From Cordylochernes scorpioides (Eukaryota > Arthropoda > Arachnida > Pseudoscorpiones > Chernetidae): 64,000 nucleotides of DNA. Made by a program: the position numbers and the translations under genes. The stretch spans positions 9,848,072-9,912,071 of the forward strand of contig CP092880.1 in assembly GCA_030710605.1 (NCBI GenBank), given 5' to 3'. Shown one piece after another: positions 31,426-42,644 of the stretch (the stretch's first letter is position 1; every line of letters begins with the position of its first letter). Under the pieces are notes generated by a model, which was not told the origin of the DNA, did not search any database, and worked only from the letters and a program-made list of their open reading frames with translations.

Positions 31426-31900
31426 ATTGATTCCCAATTTTCACAAGTTTCGGAACAAAGCTACGAGAGGCATACTAAACTTTTTTTAAATAAAATTATA
31501 ATTTATAATATGAATTAATGATTGAAATAATATAAAATATGAAAATAAAAGACAATAAATATTTAATAATGTTCATATATGCCTCCTCTCTTGATTCTCT
31601 GTGCCTCTGCACAAACATGCCCGGAATCTTGTGGAACTGGGAGCCAATAAGAACAACTCTTTCACCTCATAATTATATTTTAGCATTAAATATCATTGGG
31701 GGATTGTCATTGGATTTATAGATAGTTTCTCTAAGGGGTTATAGATAGAATGGTCTTTTTTTTTCAGAGAGAGAGAGATAATGTGAAAATTAACAAAGTT
31801 TATTGACATTCATAAGTTCAATGGAATAAAATTTTAACTAATTCACACCAGATCCTTCAATGAAGGGATGTCTGGAATTTGTTAGCTGTAACAAGCCACC
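31426..31900. other. AT-rich sequence without recognised features
   Basis: No repeat, exon or homology recognised apart from a GA-rich run near 31768-31780. Confidence 0.4.
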
Positions 31901-31929
31901 ACCCTGAAGTTGGACAGCCTCCTGCCTCC

Positions 31930-33130
31930 CTAGGTTGGAGTCCTTGTCCCCGACATGTGCTATGGCAGAGGCCTCTTGATGCAAGTGGTTGAGGAAGGCG
32001 ATGGTAGTGAAGGCAATGGGCTGGTGCTCAGCTCTGGAGCAGAAGACTCACTGTTTGAAGTTTCTTGGAGGGATATGGGATGGCATGCTGCAGGTGAAGA
32101 CTCAGTAGGGCTTGATGTTGTCGCAGAGATTACCTGGTTGGTTTTAATATCTTCCGCAGCTGATGTAGGCACTGCAGATCTGTGTATAGGTGTAGACACT
32201 GGTACACTTGGATGGTGTGAAGATGGGAAGGATGACTTCCTTTGGGTTCTGAAGGGGCAGATGGCTCACTGATGTCCTTGGGGGTGACACCTGCTATACT
32301 TCATGCCGTAGGTGATGTAGGCAGGTGTGAACTCTCATTTGGAGATGATCCCCAACTTAGCAGGGAGCTGGTGGAGTTTCCGTGCTTCATTCAGAAGGAT
32401 GAAGGCCTCCCTGTTGCTGATGGTTTAGATGTAGCTGCCACAGGATACCACTTCATAGACTAGGGAGACACCCAGCAATATGGTCACAAGGTTAAGATAA
32501 TGTTCTCCTCCTTCACAGTGATAGGAAGGTCCTCAATTACAATTTTCTCCACCTTTTTTTTTGTACGGGAATGCCCTGAGGAATTTTTTGTTGATGGTGA
32601 GTCTTTGCTCCACCAATGGCTCCACCTTCTCAATGCTGGCCAGTCCAATATGGCAGAACATTTTAATTAGCTGGTAGACGAATCCCTTCCCCAGCATCTT
32701 CTTCAAAGTTTTCATATAGTGCACAGGATGGAAGTCTGCGCACCATTCGGCATATCACCACTGGTTGAACAATGCTGCTGCGATCTGGCCTTGTTCAAAG
32801 ACAAAGGCTATGGAATACCAACCTATCTGACCTTCTGGTCTATCATGTCTGTCCAATTGACTTTGGACTGCTGGCATCTGACTTTGTGATCTTGGCTTAC
32901 TGGCTTTTAGCATCAGATCTTTTCCTCTTTGCTGGATTACAGGGATGAAAGGTGTGGAGTTCTTCTCTTGTTTCATGGCTTTTACCTGATCCGCCTAAAT
33001 TTTCACTTTTTCTGCAGCCTAATTTGTATCGCTGCCGCTCAACATGGACAAATAGACATATCTATTCATTGTTTGTAGATTCAAACTAATACTTGTTGAC
33101 TTATTTTCCATCGATAAATCAACATTCCCT
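31930..33130 (-). pseudogene. Degenerate gag-like (ORF1-type) retroelement remnant
   Basis: On the minus strand three open stretches line up, interrupted by stops and shifts: about 33130-32755 (ends ...FVFEQGQIAAALFNQW), 32724-32533 (HYMKTLKKMLGKGFVYQLIK...) and 32470-31960. The last contains a broken zinc knuckle, SRCHPQGHQ-stop-AIC, followed by a Ser/Pro/Thr-rich tail. A mixed region, one CCHC knuckle and an S/P-rich tail is the plan of ORF1 proteins of some non-LTR retrotransposons. At least two in-frame stops show it is dead. Which element it came from is not resolved. Confidence 0.5.
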
Positions 33131-33189
33131 GCTGCATTCTCGATTGAAACATCACCATCATGTAGAGTGTGATTCTTGGCTTCTGCCAA

Positions 33190-33700
33190 TACCCCCATAG
33201 GGGTTATTTATTTCTATCCTCTCCCATCACCATAAACGCAGAGCTCTTTCGCCACATTGTCGCATGGCTAAGAGAGAGGGAAAGATTATCCAGGTAATTT
33301 TGAAGAGCAGGAAAAGTATATTTTCATTGGGGCCAACAATATCAAATATATATCAACCCACAGTATATAGTCAAATACCAGCCATATCAGCTGCTTTCAG
33401 ATTGGTGATTTTTTGGATGATTGTGGTTGTGGTGGTAGCAATGGACATATTACCTTTGGCACATTGTCACAAAACCCTTGTGGATCTCATGAGATCAAAG
33501 CCTGTCCTGGACTGATGAGCACAATATTCCAACTGTAGTCTCCAGGTAGGTGTTCTGAATTGTGGCTTTGTTACCAATCTGAGATTTCAGAGATTGTCGA
33601 TAAATGGAGCTTAGTCTGGTGTGTCTATTTTGATGGAAGAGGTGACTTTTCATCCTGGAAAAATGTCTACCTATATCCATCTAAAATTGTTATTATTACT
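33190..33700. other. Unrecognised sequence
   Basis: No clear repeat or exon. 'ccaactgtagtctccaggta' near 33530 recurs at about 34537 ('tctatagtctccaagtag'), a further short dispersed repeat pair. Confidence 0.4.
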
Positions 33701-33785
33701 TATCCCAAGTACACATGGCCAAGTTAATCATAGTGAGTAGGGCTGCCCTTTATTTTAAGTATACCACATGAAGAAGAAACAATTA
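33701..33785 (-). mobile_element. SINE family 1, 3' fragment
   Basis: 'acttatcccaagtacacatg', 'gttaatcatagtgagtag' and 'aagtataccacat' follow family order on the minus strand; only the tail half is present. Confidence 0.65.
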
Positions 33786-33847
33786 AATATAAGAACTACC
33801 CAGGGTTTATGTTTATAAGAATATAAAATTATTTACCACAATGATAG

Positions 33848-34030
33848 GTACAATTTGGATTATAGATTATAAACACAAGGTAATAAGACCAAATCCAAAT
33901 AAATAAATAGTGTGGGACTCTTTGGGAACAGTGTAATAGGTCTGATGATGGTAACAACACTGTTACCAAAACATCACACACTATTTATTTGGATTAGGTC
34001 TTATTTTCTTGTATTACCTTGTGTTTAATT
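33848..34030. mobile_element. Hairpin family A, complete copy
   Basis: Both arms with family ends: 'tttggattatagattataaa', 'cacaaggtaataagaccaaa' ... 'ctgatgatggtaacaacac', 'tgttaccaaaacatc', 'attatttatttggatt'-type right arm and 'ttaccttgtgttt'. Confidence 0.86.
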
Positions 34031-34079
34031 ACCACAATTTTTTTTTTACTAAAATAATTTTTTTATTGTTCCTGGGCTT

Positions 34080-34143
34080 TGAGATATATTGGGAGAGTCT
34101 TGGCTCATCAGTAGTTGAACTGCCCTGATGGTTTCACCCCATT
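34080..34143 (+). repeat. Hairpin family C fragment
   Basis: 'tattgggagagtcttggctc' and 'cagtagttgaactgccc' correspond to the 'gggagggcctggctcattag' part of family C. Another fragment is at 52893-52955. Confidence 0.55.
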
Positions 34144-34346
34144 TTTAAATATACTTCAGGCATCTTTTGTTCTCTTATTACCCATTGATTTCAATGTTGA
34201 ATCCAAATTCTAAGAAATCTCTGCATTGAGATAGTTGACCTGGTGGTTAGTTAGATTAGATCAATATAATAATCATGTTGGATGAGGCTCAAGATGTTAA
34301 CTCATCAGATGAATTGACATTAGAATGTTTTCTTCTATAGCAAATT

Positions 34347-34490
34347 TAAACACAAGGTAATAAGACCAAATAAATAAATAGTGTGTGACGTTTCAGTAAC
34401 AGCATTGTTACCATCTTCATAACCGTTACCGAAACATCACACACTATTAGCTTATTTGGCTATTGGTCTTATTTTCTTGTAGCTATTTCA
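34347..34490. mobile_element. Hairpin family A, copy with shortened spacer
   Basis: 'cacaaggtaataagaccaaa', 'gtgtgtgacgtttcagtaac' and, on the right, 'ccgttaccgaaacatcacac' with 'ttggtcttattttcttgta'. The central spacer is nearly absent. Confidence 0.83.
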
Positions 34491-34685
34491 AAATAAAACC
34501 AATCCCATCAAAATGGATACAAAAACTGTGCACCATCTATAGTCTCCAAGTAGGTGTTCTGTATTGGCCAAAGCTGTGGTTTGTCACTGACCTGATTAGG
34601 TAAATAAATGCTGCAGAGTTTTTGCTTCTAAACCCCTCACCTTATTCTTTCATAAGTCCAACTCTTCCTATCATTGGCAGCAAAG

Positions 34686-35013
34686 TCTTCTTCTTTCTTA
34701 TCTCCACTCAATCATTAGGGTACTGGGTGAAGTAGAATGCGTCTGTCTTTGTCATTAAGACTGGGAGCACTACTCAGTGGAAGGCCGACTTAGCTCCAAA
34801 AGAAATGGCTGCCTCTGACATGAGGAACAGACGCCATGTGCAGCCGCTCTTAACATGGAGTACAAACGCTGCTCATCCTGTATCCCAGGATTAGGAGCCC
34901 TTACAGGGTACTATCAGCCGGGCCAGCTGAGCCCAGGTTTTTTAGTGAGCTTGTTACTGCTCCCCCTCCTCCTTTTTCATCCGGGCTTGGGACCGGCAAA
35001 GGCGGAGTTGGCA
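34686..35013 (-). mobile_element. LINE 3' region, close relative of 27706-28058
   Basis: Highly similar to 27706-28058 from 'cttatctccactcaatcat' to 'gggaccggcaaaggcggagt'. Coding remnants are too short to translate usefully. Confidence 0.78.
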
Positions 35014-35204
35014 GCAAAGTGGTAACAGGGTACTTGTCACCTAGCAGTTAAACCTGTAAACATTGCAGTTGTCTTTTCCAATCACCATAGAGGGTTAATC
35101 CAAGTACTAAGTAGTAACCCAAGGGGTATACCCTGGATGTTCAATATTTCCCTTTGTTTTAGGTATCCAACATTTTCAAATAATTGCTGGGTTACCCAAT
35201 GTCT

Positions 35205-35445
35205 CAAAAAATTTCAACTCTCTCCATTGTTATGACATTTCTAATTTTCAAAATCTTCACCATTGTTGGGTTCCCAAATTATAAATATGTTCAAATTTCT
35301 CTATTGTTGAGGTATTCAACTTTTCTTATTTTCAAAATAGTCTTCATTGTTGGGGGTTCCCAAATTATAAATATGTTCAATTTTTTCCATTGTTGAGGTA
35401 TCCAACATTTTAAAATAACATTCAAAAATTTCAATTGTTGAGGTG
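35205..35445 (+). repeat. Imperfect ~115-bp tandem duplication
   Basis: 'cattgttgggttcccaaatt' / 'ataaatatgttcaa' / 'ttgaggtattcaac' recurs as 'cattgttgggggttcccaaa' / 'ataaatatgttcaa' / 'ttgaggtatccaac', with a third decayed partial unit to about 35445. Confidence 0.75.
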
Positions 35446-35569
35446 CCCCATTTTTTTCTGCTTGGCTTTCTGGTATCCAAAAATTACCTAGAAGCAACAT
35501 TTATATTCACTGTAGCAGTTATAGAGGACAGTGAAAACTTGGCATATCAACTTGACAGCCTGTACCATG

Positions 35570-35705
35570 CTGATGAGGGCCAACAGCCCCAAAAATAATA
35601 ACATGGTTGGCTTGGTCATGATTTATCAAGAAAATGGATTAACTATTATCCTGGAATAAACCTAAATCAACATTTAATTGACATTTATTCTGATTGATAG
35701 TGATT
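35570..35705 (+). repeat. Dispersed repeat, copy 3 (partial)
   Basis: 'tgctgatgagggccaacagc', 'atttatcaagaaaatgg', 'ctggaataaacc' and 'tttattctgattgatag' match the 5' two thirds of 11985-12165; the hairpin part is lost. Confidence 0.7.
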
Positions 35706-36192
35706 TTGCCATATAAATTGCCAAAATGAATGTACCATTTTTCATTTTACTGGCTAGCCTTTTCTCTTCCCTCACTTTTTATCTTTTCATATTGGAACTA
35801 TTAGGCATTGGAGGCTAAGAGAAAAATATAAAATAAACGTGGAAATACATAATCCATCTCACGTGCAACTTTCTGGTAGAGGTATCTTTCAGGCTTTCTC
35901 TCTGCCGGAGATACCTCCAGGATTTGTCTCCTTGACAAGAGAACAATGGCTGAAGGAATGAACTCAGCAGTATTCTACAAGCTGGTTGTTCCTTTCCTGT
36001 TTTCTCCATTGTGGCTGTCAATACATCACATAGATAAACCCCTGCCGTCTCTAATATAAAACATAAAGTCTTTCATTCTACACCCATAGAGCTTTCAGTT
36101 GAATTAAAGTTATTTAGATGATTTCATCATAACATTCATTTCTAGTGGACTTTTTCTCTCTAGGATACATTCATATATATAATTAAAGTACA

Positions 36193-36487
36193 TTGTTATA
36201 TATTCATATTTTCATAGAGATTATTTATACAGCAAATGATGATGATAAACAATCTCTATGAAAATATGAATATATAACAACTAGCAAATGATGATGATAA
36301 ATAATCTCTATGAAAATATGAATATATAACAACTAGCAAATGATGATGATAAATAATCTCTATGAAAATATGAATATATAACAACTAGAAAATGATGATG
36401 ATAAATAATCTCTATGAAAATATGAATATATAACAACTAGCAAATGATGATGATAAATAATCTCTATGAAAATATGAATATATAACA
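36193..36487 (+). repeat. 52-bp tandem repeat, five units, preceded by an inverted half unit
   Basis: Units start at 36233, 36285, 36337, 36389 and 36441 (caaatgatgatgataaataa, tctctatgaaaatatgaat, atataacaactag). The 35 bases 36193-36227 are the inverted complement of the unit core, so the array starts with a potential hairpin. Confidence 0.92.
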
Positions 36488-36494
36488 TACATAA

Positions 36495-36661
36495 TATAGT
36501 AGAACCTCCCTTTAGCAGACACCTCTCTACAAAGGACAGTTTTCATTTTCAAAATTGCCATTTTTACAATTTAGCAACTCTCCGGTAAGAGCACACCTTT
36601 CCCTAAAGGATACTTTGGCTCTACAATTAGGTGTTGTCCTTTACAGAGAAGTTCTACTGTA
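36495..36661 (+). mobile_element. pogo-like MITE
   Basis: Ends TA-TAGTAGAACCTCCC and GAAGTTCTACTG-TA with the interior of the 'ggacacctctc' family. It sits directly after the 52-bp array. Confidence 0.88.
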
Positions 36662-36735
36662 TATTTTAGAAAATACTGTTGTATTATGTTTTAATTAATA
36701 ATGTAAACTGATGTCATTGGGGGACTTTTTATTAT

Positions 36736-36912
36736 TACAGTAGAACTTGGATAATTCGAACTTCTTTAATTCGAAAACCTCTTTAATTCGAATATTTATC
36801 TTGGTCCCTAGAAGCCTTAAGCCTTTATTCAAAACATCTTTAATTCGAATTTTTGGATAATTCGAATTTTTTAATGGTCCCTTGGGGTTCGAATTATCCA
36901 AGTTCGACTGTA
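36736..36912 (+). mobile_element. pogo-like MITE, second family ('aattcgaa')
   Basis: Ends TA-CAGTAGAACTTGGATAAT and ATTATCCAAGTTCGACTG-TA; sub-terminal 'ttaattcgaa' is repeated. Only 75 bases separate it from the preceding MITE. A related right end may be present near 37948 ('ttacactgta'). Confidence 0.85.
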
Positions 36913-37457
36913 TTATTATTTTTAGAATGCTTCATTATTAACACTTTTAGTGATGGATAAAATTGCATTTATACATTTTTGAACAAAGGAAAAATTACAA
37001 GTACTATTTTAATCTATGTGAATAAATACATTAGGAAAAAAAAAAGCAAATACATTTTACAAAAGGATAAAAATTTTATTAAAAAAAAAATCCTTTAAAG
37101 AAATTTGTTATGGTTGTTTACTTTAGGCTAGAACCCTATTTAGCATTTTAGTATTCAAAAGGCATGCAAGTTTTACCTCTTCTGTATGCCATTTTATTAA
37201 TAGACATTTTTATTTTGAATAGCAGAATGTTACTTTCAAAGAAACCAATGTTTACGCCGGTGTTTATCCATCACTTATGTTAGGCCAAAATTGTCCCAAA
37301 GTAAACAAAATCAGGCACTACATCGTTGCTGATATTTACAACACATTGTAATACTGTAAAACAACATTTTGAATATTATACCGCATGTATTTCTTTTGAA
37401 CGAAAAATCAAAATTTACCTCAAGGATAAATAACGATCATTTCTAACCTTGAAATGA
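36913..37457. other. AT-rich sequence without recognised features
   Basis: Long A- and T-rich runs; no repeats or exon signals recognised. Confidence 0.4.
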
Positions 37458-37617
37458 AGTTTTTTTTTTTTTTTACTTATTCTTGAGATGAAGTATGAAA
37501 GAATGAATTGTGAAGAGTAATGATAAACAGAAAAATAAAAGTGTCCAGGGATGGGAATCGAACCCGCAGTGTTCTGCTTACCAGGCAGATGTCTTGTCCA
37601 CTAGGCTAACATGGACA
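37458..37617 (-). mobile_element. tRNA-derived SINE with a well-preserved tRNA-like head
   Basis: On the minus strand 37617-37542 folds like a tRNA: acceptor strands tgtcca / tggaca pair, A box tagcctagtgg, anticodon stem tctgc/gcaga around loop ctggtaa (anticodon position GGT), B box ggttcgattcc. The T stem has a mismatch. It is followed by 'cttttatttttctgttt', a short body and an A-tail (T-run at 37460-37474), with a junction and tail like SINE family 1. GGT is not the usual cytosolic threonine anticodon, which favours a SINE or pseudogene over a working tRNA. Confidence 0.7.
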
Positions 37618-38109
37618 TATTTTTCCGTTCGTAAATAATACATAAAGTTATTTATAATACAATTTAATACACTTAATACTCTTAAGCACGGTATGCATAC
37701 GCTAACTACAGCCGCTGTGTCCCACATGTATTGTATTGTTAGCAATAAATTTGTATAAAGACAAGAATTATCTAATGTTATCAAAATTTTATTTAAAAAA
37801 ATTGGTCCAATTATTGTTTGGTTAATCCGTAATTGGTTAACGTTTGTTATTTGATATTGTAGAGGTCAGAACATGAAAAAACATGGTCGAATTACCACAA
37901 GTGTTGAATTAGCAGGAGTCAAATTAACAACGACATTACACTGTATATATATCAAATTTTATTAACAAACCTAATTATAATAAAAAACTTCAAAGTGGGC
38001 AAAAAAAAGTAAAAAGTGATTTTTTTTTGCTATCATTAATTAGAATGGCCATCAATATTAATGTGGCAATAAACTAAACATAGAAAATGATTACATAATG
38101 ATTCTTTTT

Positions 38110-38540
38110 TTGTCCCCTTATATACACTAGTGAAAATAGAAAGCTTTATACCCAGAGGAATTTGAAGAAAAAAACATGAAATATGGCTCATTAACTTCTT
38201 GTGGTGTGTAATTAATGAGTAAATTTTGTTTGCCAAACAAAAAAAAAAAAGCTAAAATGCCGAAACATTTTCATTTTTTTTTAATACAGTAGAACCTCCT
38301 TTTAGCGGACATCTCTCTGCAAAGGACAGTTTTCAATTGCAAAATTACCATTTTTTCAATTTAGTAACTCTCCGATAAGAGGTCACCTTTCCCTAAAGGA
38401 CACTTTGCCTCTGCAATTAGGTATTGTACTTTACAGGGAGGTTCTACTGTATTTGGTGTCTATGTAATAATCCGCACATTCATGTTCTAAGTGTTATGGT
38501 GTTCCACTTGTTCCTTTCTATTTCCACTAGTTATTGATAA
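38110..38540 (+). repeat. Dispersed repeat, paralogue of 42285-42745, carrying its own MITE
   Basis: 'atacccagaggaatttgaag', 'catgaaatatgg', 'ggtgtgtaattaatgag', then 'tctatgtaataatccgcaca' and 'ctatttccactag' match the stretch 42304-42735 in order. Here the pogo-like MITE 38285-38451 interrupts it; there a hAT MITE does. Confidence 0.75.
38285..38451 (+). mobile_element. pogo-like MITE
   Basis: Ends TA-CAGTAGAACCTCCT and GGGAGGTTCTACTG-TA, interior of the 'ggacacctctc' family. The paralogous repeat at 42285-42745 lacks it, confirming the boundaries. Confidence 0.9.
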
Positions 38541-38696
38541 ACAAACCCTATATTAAGAACTCTTGTCATCCTACTATTTAAAGACCATTCAAGTGAATAC
38601 TGACAAAATTCTCCTTAAAAATCAGCTGAAATTGATAGATGTAAAAAAAAAAAAAACTTGGAATAGTGGAATGGTGTTATTTTTTTAATTGGGGGG

Positions 38697-39008
38697 GTCA
38701 GTGGAAAAATGGTCTAAATCGTTGGTTTTCGACTGCTGAGACCCGGGTTCGATTCCTGCATTGAGCACTTTTTTTTTTTTTTTAATTTGAAAAAATGCTC
38801 CATTGGCCCCAGATTCTTGCAAAATTTCAATCCCACTAGCGAGTGCAAGTAACCAAACGGGGCTCTGGCACATTTTAAAGTGCAAAGTCGAACTGCTTTT
38901 CATATGTGTAGACATATGATGCACTTACAGTAAAAAGAAGTCACCTACTTCTATCCACCATGATTAGCATGGCCTGTACCACATGTACTAGGGATAGGCA
39001 AAAAAAAT
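38697..39008 (+). mobile_element. SINE family 1, full length
   Basis: Head ggtcagtggaaaaatggtc, B box gggttcgattcctgc, body and tail 'gggataggc' with an A-run, in family order with moderate divergence from 28866-29177. A further tail fragment on the minus strand lies at 39370-39414. Confidence 0.88.
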
Positions 39009-39576
39009 AATTTTTAAATAGATTATTTTAAGGACAGTTGCCACAGGTTCCAACCCTACTGTTTTCTCAACACCAATAATATTAGAAGGATCTTCCTCCG
39101 ACCAATCAATACTTTCTTTCTTGTCACTGCTACTAGTTATCAACCTTCACTGACGTCCGCTGAGACAGAAGATTTGCAAGAACCAATCTCTTGCCGTTGT
39201 GTCAAAGGAAACCTCAAATTGATGGTGCCTCTTCCTTCTGGACCTATGTGAGGGGTATCACTGGCATCATACTGTAGACATTGTAAAACTTCTCACCATT
39301 TTTTCAAGAGCCATAAACTTGATTTTAACCCGTGTACCTATTTTTTTTTACTCTAACCTTTTTAAAAATTATTATCCTTAGTACATATAGTACTGGCCAT
39401 GATAATCATGGTGTAATAATGTCATAATGTAATACTTGTCCTTGTGTGTCTGGGCGTGATCTTGTATATTGAGGTATCTCCGTTTGGTTGCTGTTGGTCA
39501 AGGCAGTCTCAGCAAACCTACTTAGAGAATCCCGGTAATGTGGACGTCTTGTATCGCAATGAGACATTATGTTGCT

Positions 39577-39826
39577 GATACTTATTCCAAGTACATATGA
39601 TCCATGATAACATGACAAGTAAAGCTTATTTATACTGTAGGTGCCTAATTCCTGTAGAAGCCGTTGGTATTTAGTAATATTCCAGAGCCCTTGCTTGGTT
39701 ACTTATACTTACCTGCTGGGTTGGAATTGTTTAAAAAATCAGGGGTCATAGAATCATTTCCGTGTTAAAAAAAAAACAGCTGCTTGCTTCAATGCCAGTT
39801 TTGAACCCAGGTCATATGGTTGCTAC
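39577..39826 (-). mobile_element. SINE family 1, old copy (also at 63640-63890)
   Basis: 'gcttggttacttatacttac', 'ctgctgggttggaattg' and 'ttttgaacccaggtc' (decayed B box) follow family order on the minus strand. Present in both block copies, so it predates the duplication or haplotype split. Confidence 0.75.
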
Positions 39827-39884
39827 CCGGAGATGGTGGGGGTGGGGCCATCGCTCGATGGTCTGCAGCCGCCGCTGATGTAAA

Positions 39885-40199
39885 ATGGATGCGGCCGTCG
39901 CCGCCGACCTACTTTCGCTCCCATACACAGCCCATCAGTTCCTCATAACGCCGTCGCCGCGGCTTAATGGATATGGACTGAGGGCAACATTATGCCGTCC
40001 AATCACATTTCGTCTATGTCACATTAGTAGGATCCTTGTACATCACTGTGCAAAGCAATTTCTAAAAGAGCAATGGACTATCTATCTAGACAATCTCTCA
40101 CAGTATTTACAAAAACAGTCCGTTCTTAGGTCGTGGAACTCTTCCAGTTTGCAGAAAGAATTGCTCAAACCATCTAATATAAAGTTTATAGTTTTGTAA
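39885..40199 (+). CDS. Small ATG-initiated ORF in CpG-rich sequence, unknown
   Basis: ATG at 39885 opens 104 codons beginning MDAAVAADLLSLPYTAHQFL. The first 120 bases are CpG-rich (gccgtcgccgccgacc, cgccgtcgccgcggc), unlike the surroundings. In the second copy (63582 downward) one codon is lost in frame near the start, several residues differ and the frame ends after 62 codons because of a short duplication near 63400. No family is recognised. It may be a 5' exon, a promoter island or chance. Confidence 0.25.
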   Translation: MDAAVAADLLSLPYTAHQFLITPSPRLNGYGLRATLCRPITFRLCHISRILVHHCAKQFLKEQWTIYLDNLSQYLQKQSVLRSWNSSSLQKELLKPSNIKFIVL

Positions 40200-41145
40200 C
40201 GGCCTCTTTACAACTTATAAACTTGTAGAAATAATTTCTCTTCATACGTTTATATTTATCGTCACATAAAGCTTCAGTTTTCCGTAGATGTTTCTAGCAG
40301 TCGATCCCTCAATCTGTAGATTTAACATTGAAGTTTGGTTCCATGCCCCGTTCTTATCTTGGATATGACACAAATGGAAAACTTACTTCCAACTTTCCTA
40401 GATTCGTTTGTTGAAATTGAGTCAAATGCAGATAGATATCCATGATCAATAACAATTAAACTTGTGCATTTACGTTTCTTTCATTTACTTCTTGCACAAA
40501 TTAAATTTTTATTTTTAATAACTTTGGGAGCTCAAAATATTCCAACAATAATTACATCAATGACGTCACCTTCTTTCCCCCTTCCCAGCTTGGCTTTTTT
40601 AAAATCAAAATTTCGAGTGAAGAGGAGAATAGGTTTATAGAAGTTTTGAGAGAAAGAGAGAGAGATAGCCAAGTGCATAAAATCTACATCAATTACTCAC
40701 ATTAAACACACGTGTCCAACACCGTCACATGAGCCAGATAGATTTTGGTCATAGATCTTTTGCTATAGAACATAGACATTGGTTTAAAGAAACTGAACAC
40801 TGTATTTTTTCATCAGGCTAGTAGTGCTGAGAGCGCGCACGCTTTGTGCTTTTTTAAAATTTAGTTGGATAAATCAATTTTACCCATCTAGGCCACACAC
40901 TCGAGAAACCCTCGGTTCGAATCCATCCAGTATTTTTCATAACGCCAAGTCCCATATTTACTGTAAGTACTGGGCTAGAGATTTAATATCGCTGTTACAG
41001 CTGGGGCGAGCTGTAATTGGGAGTCGTTTAACTTGGATTACAGAGCATTTAGCCTCGTTATATTGGCGGCGGGTTGTCACTTTTGTTGGGCACATCTTTC
41101 TCCAGCACTTGACATCCTCTGATCTCCTGGTCTTTGTGTGGAGAC
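40200..41145. other. Unrecognised part of duplicated block B
   Basis: 'ctcggttcgaatccatcc' at about 40910-40928 resembles a B box but no A box or SINE body is evident. No gene recognised. Confidence 0.4.
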
Positions 41146-41254
41146 ACCCTCAAATAACATCACAAAACGCCCATTAAAAAAAGTAACAAGCATTTTCAGT
41201 TACTTTTTTAATGGGCGTTTTGTGATGTTGAGAGTGTCTCCACAATCACATTGA
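41142..41254. repeat. Long near-perfect palindrome (about 45-bp arms)
   Basis: 'gagacaccctcaaataacat', 'cacaaaacgcccatt', 'aaaaaaagtaac' is followed after about 11 bases by the inverse 'gttacttttttaatgggcg', 'ttttgtgatgttgag', 'agtgtctcc'. The second copy at 62226-62336 retains it with small changes. Probably a short fold-back element. Confidence 0.9.
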
Positions 41255-41860
41255 TTGCTAAGAGTTTAACTAAAAGGTGATGTTGCTATTGATTTAGTCA
41301 AGTAAATTCGGTTTATCTGTTCAACTTTTCATTTGTTGCCGTGATCCTTTCGGGCGGTTCCAGCTACCATTGACGTCTCGGTTATTTTATTGTTTTTTCT
41401 TTCTTGTTGGTACAGTAGAACATCCCAGAAAATATGGTAGAACAGCCCCAAAACATAGCTACTCCTGATCGCCAGTAGGTGGTGGTATTTGCTGGAGGTC
41501 GTATTAGATGAAGACATGTCATTTCACCAAGGTGGTGTTCAGTGGATTATATAAGGTTGGTTCTACCACCGTCAATAGGCCTAGAGAATGACCTTTACAC
41601 CCCTCCCTAATCCTTCGATCAATTCCAGAGAGATTAGCGATAAACAACAGATGGGATCGTAGAGGATATCTCTGAGTCTAAATAAGATATTTACTTGGAA
41701 ACTTTTCCTTGTTATTTTGAAAGTTCCTCAGAGCCCGTATCCCATAGACGAACAAATATAAACTCCATGGATCGCTTTCTTAAAGTTATTTTCCCATTAT
41801 TTTTTTCCCAAGTGTTCTGAGTGTGACGCTCATAGGCAATCAAGAAATAGGATTTTTTTA

Positions 41861-42136
41861 TTATCCCTAGTACACATGGTACAGGCCTTGATAATCATGG
41901 TGGGTAGTAGTTGACGACTGCTTTTACTGTAAGTACATCACATATCTACACATGTGGAAAGCAGTTCGACTTTTGACCATACAAATGTGTCAGAGCCCCC
42001 ATTTGGTTACTTGCACTGACTGGACTTTTGCACAGAATCGAGACCATTGAAACATTTTTTTTATTATTAAGAAAAAAGAGCCATATGCGGGATTCGATCC
42101 CGTGACTTTTAGAAATCGACGGTTACCACTGACCCC
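41861..42136 (-). mobile_element. SINE family 1 with target duplication (also at 61325-61600)
   Basis: Complete family order on the minus strand with B box 'gggattcgatcccg' reading inward. 'aagaaatag' flanks it at 41842-41850 and 42141-42149. Present in both block copies. Confidence 0.88.
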
Positions 42137-42456
42137 TATAAAGAAATAGTCTTCAATAACTAATTGTCTAGTAGCCCTCTTCTTATCCTAAGAGCTGTTG
42201 CTTCAAAGCTCGACAATAGGAGACGCATTGTCTCTTTCTTTCTTTACCGTTGACACACCTTTGGCACAAGGGTCCTTAGCTATGTAACCTAAATAGAAAA
42301 AGTTATACCCAGAAAGAGTTGAAGAAAAACATGGAATTTGGTTTAAGTTAAATTCTTATGGCGTGTAATGAACCATTGAATTTTGTATACAAAACTTATA
42401 AAATGCTTAAATGCGAATTTATTTTCATAAAAAAAAAAAAATCATTTGGCCTATGT

Positions 42457-42644
42457 CAAGGGTCGGCAAACTGCGGCTCTTTGGATGTGAAGTTGCGGCT
42501 CTTTATATAGTTCCATACGCAAATATTATTTATGTGAGTACTATTTAATTGTTGGCAAGAAAAAAATGTATGGCTCTTTAAACTTTTGAAATTTTGTAAA
42601 TAGTAATTTTTGACTCTTCCTACTCAAAAGTTTGCCGACCCCTA
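42457..42644 (+). mobile_element. hAT-type MITE (also at about 60823-61015)
   Basis: Terminal inverted repeats CAAGGGTCGGCAAACTGCGG and CAAAAGTTTGCCGACCCCTA, with an 8-bp target duplication gcctatgt / gtctatgt (one mismatch) at 42449-42456 and 42645-42652. 'gcggctcttt' is repeated inside. The paralogous repeat at 38110-38540 lacks it. Confidence 0.88.

Noticed and set aside
31955..32463. Plus-strand ORFs of 105 and 73 codons
   Set aside because: They lie opposite the minus-strand gag-like remnant, whose zinc knuckle and Ser/Pro-rich tail make better sense.
13478..36487. CRISPR array
   Set aside because: Repeats are contiguous tandem units or dispersed hairpins without unique spacers of constant length, and the DNA is animal.
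37542..37617. Functional tRNA-Thr(GGT)
   Set aside because: It has a T-stem mismatch, an anticodon not normally used in eukaryotic cytosol, and a SINE-type body and A-tail directly after it.
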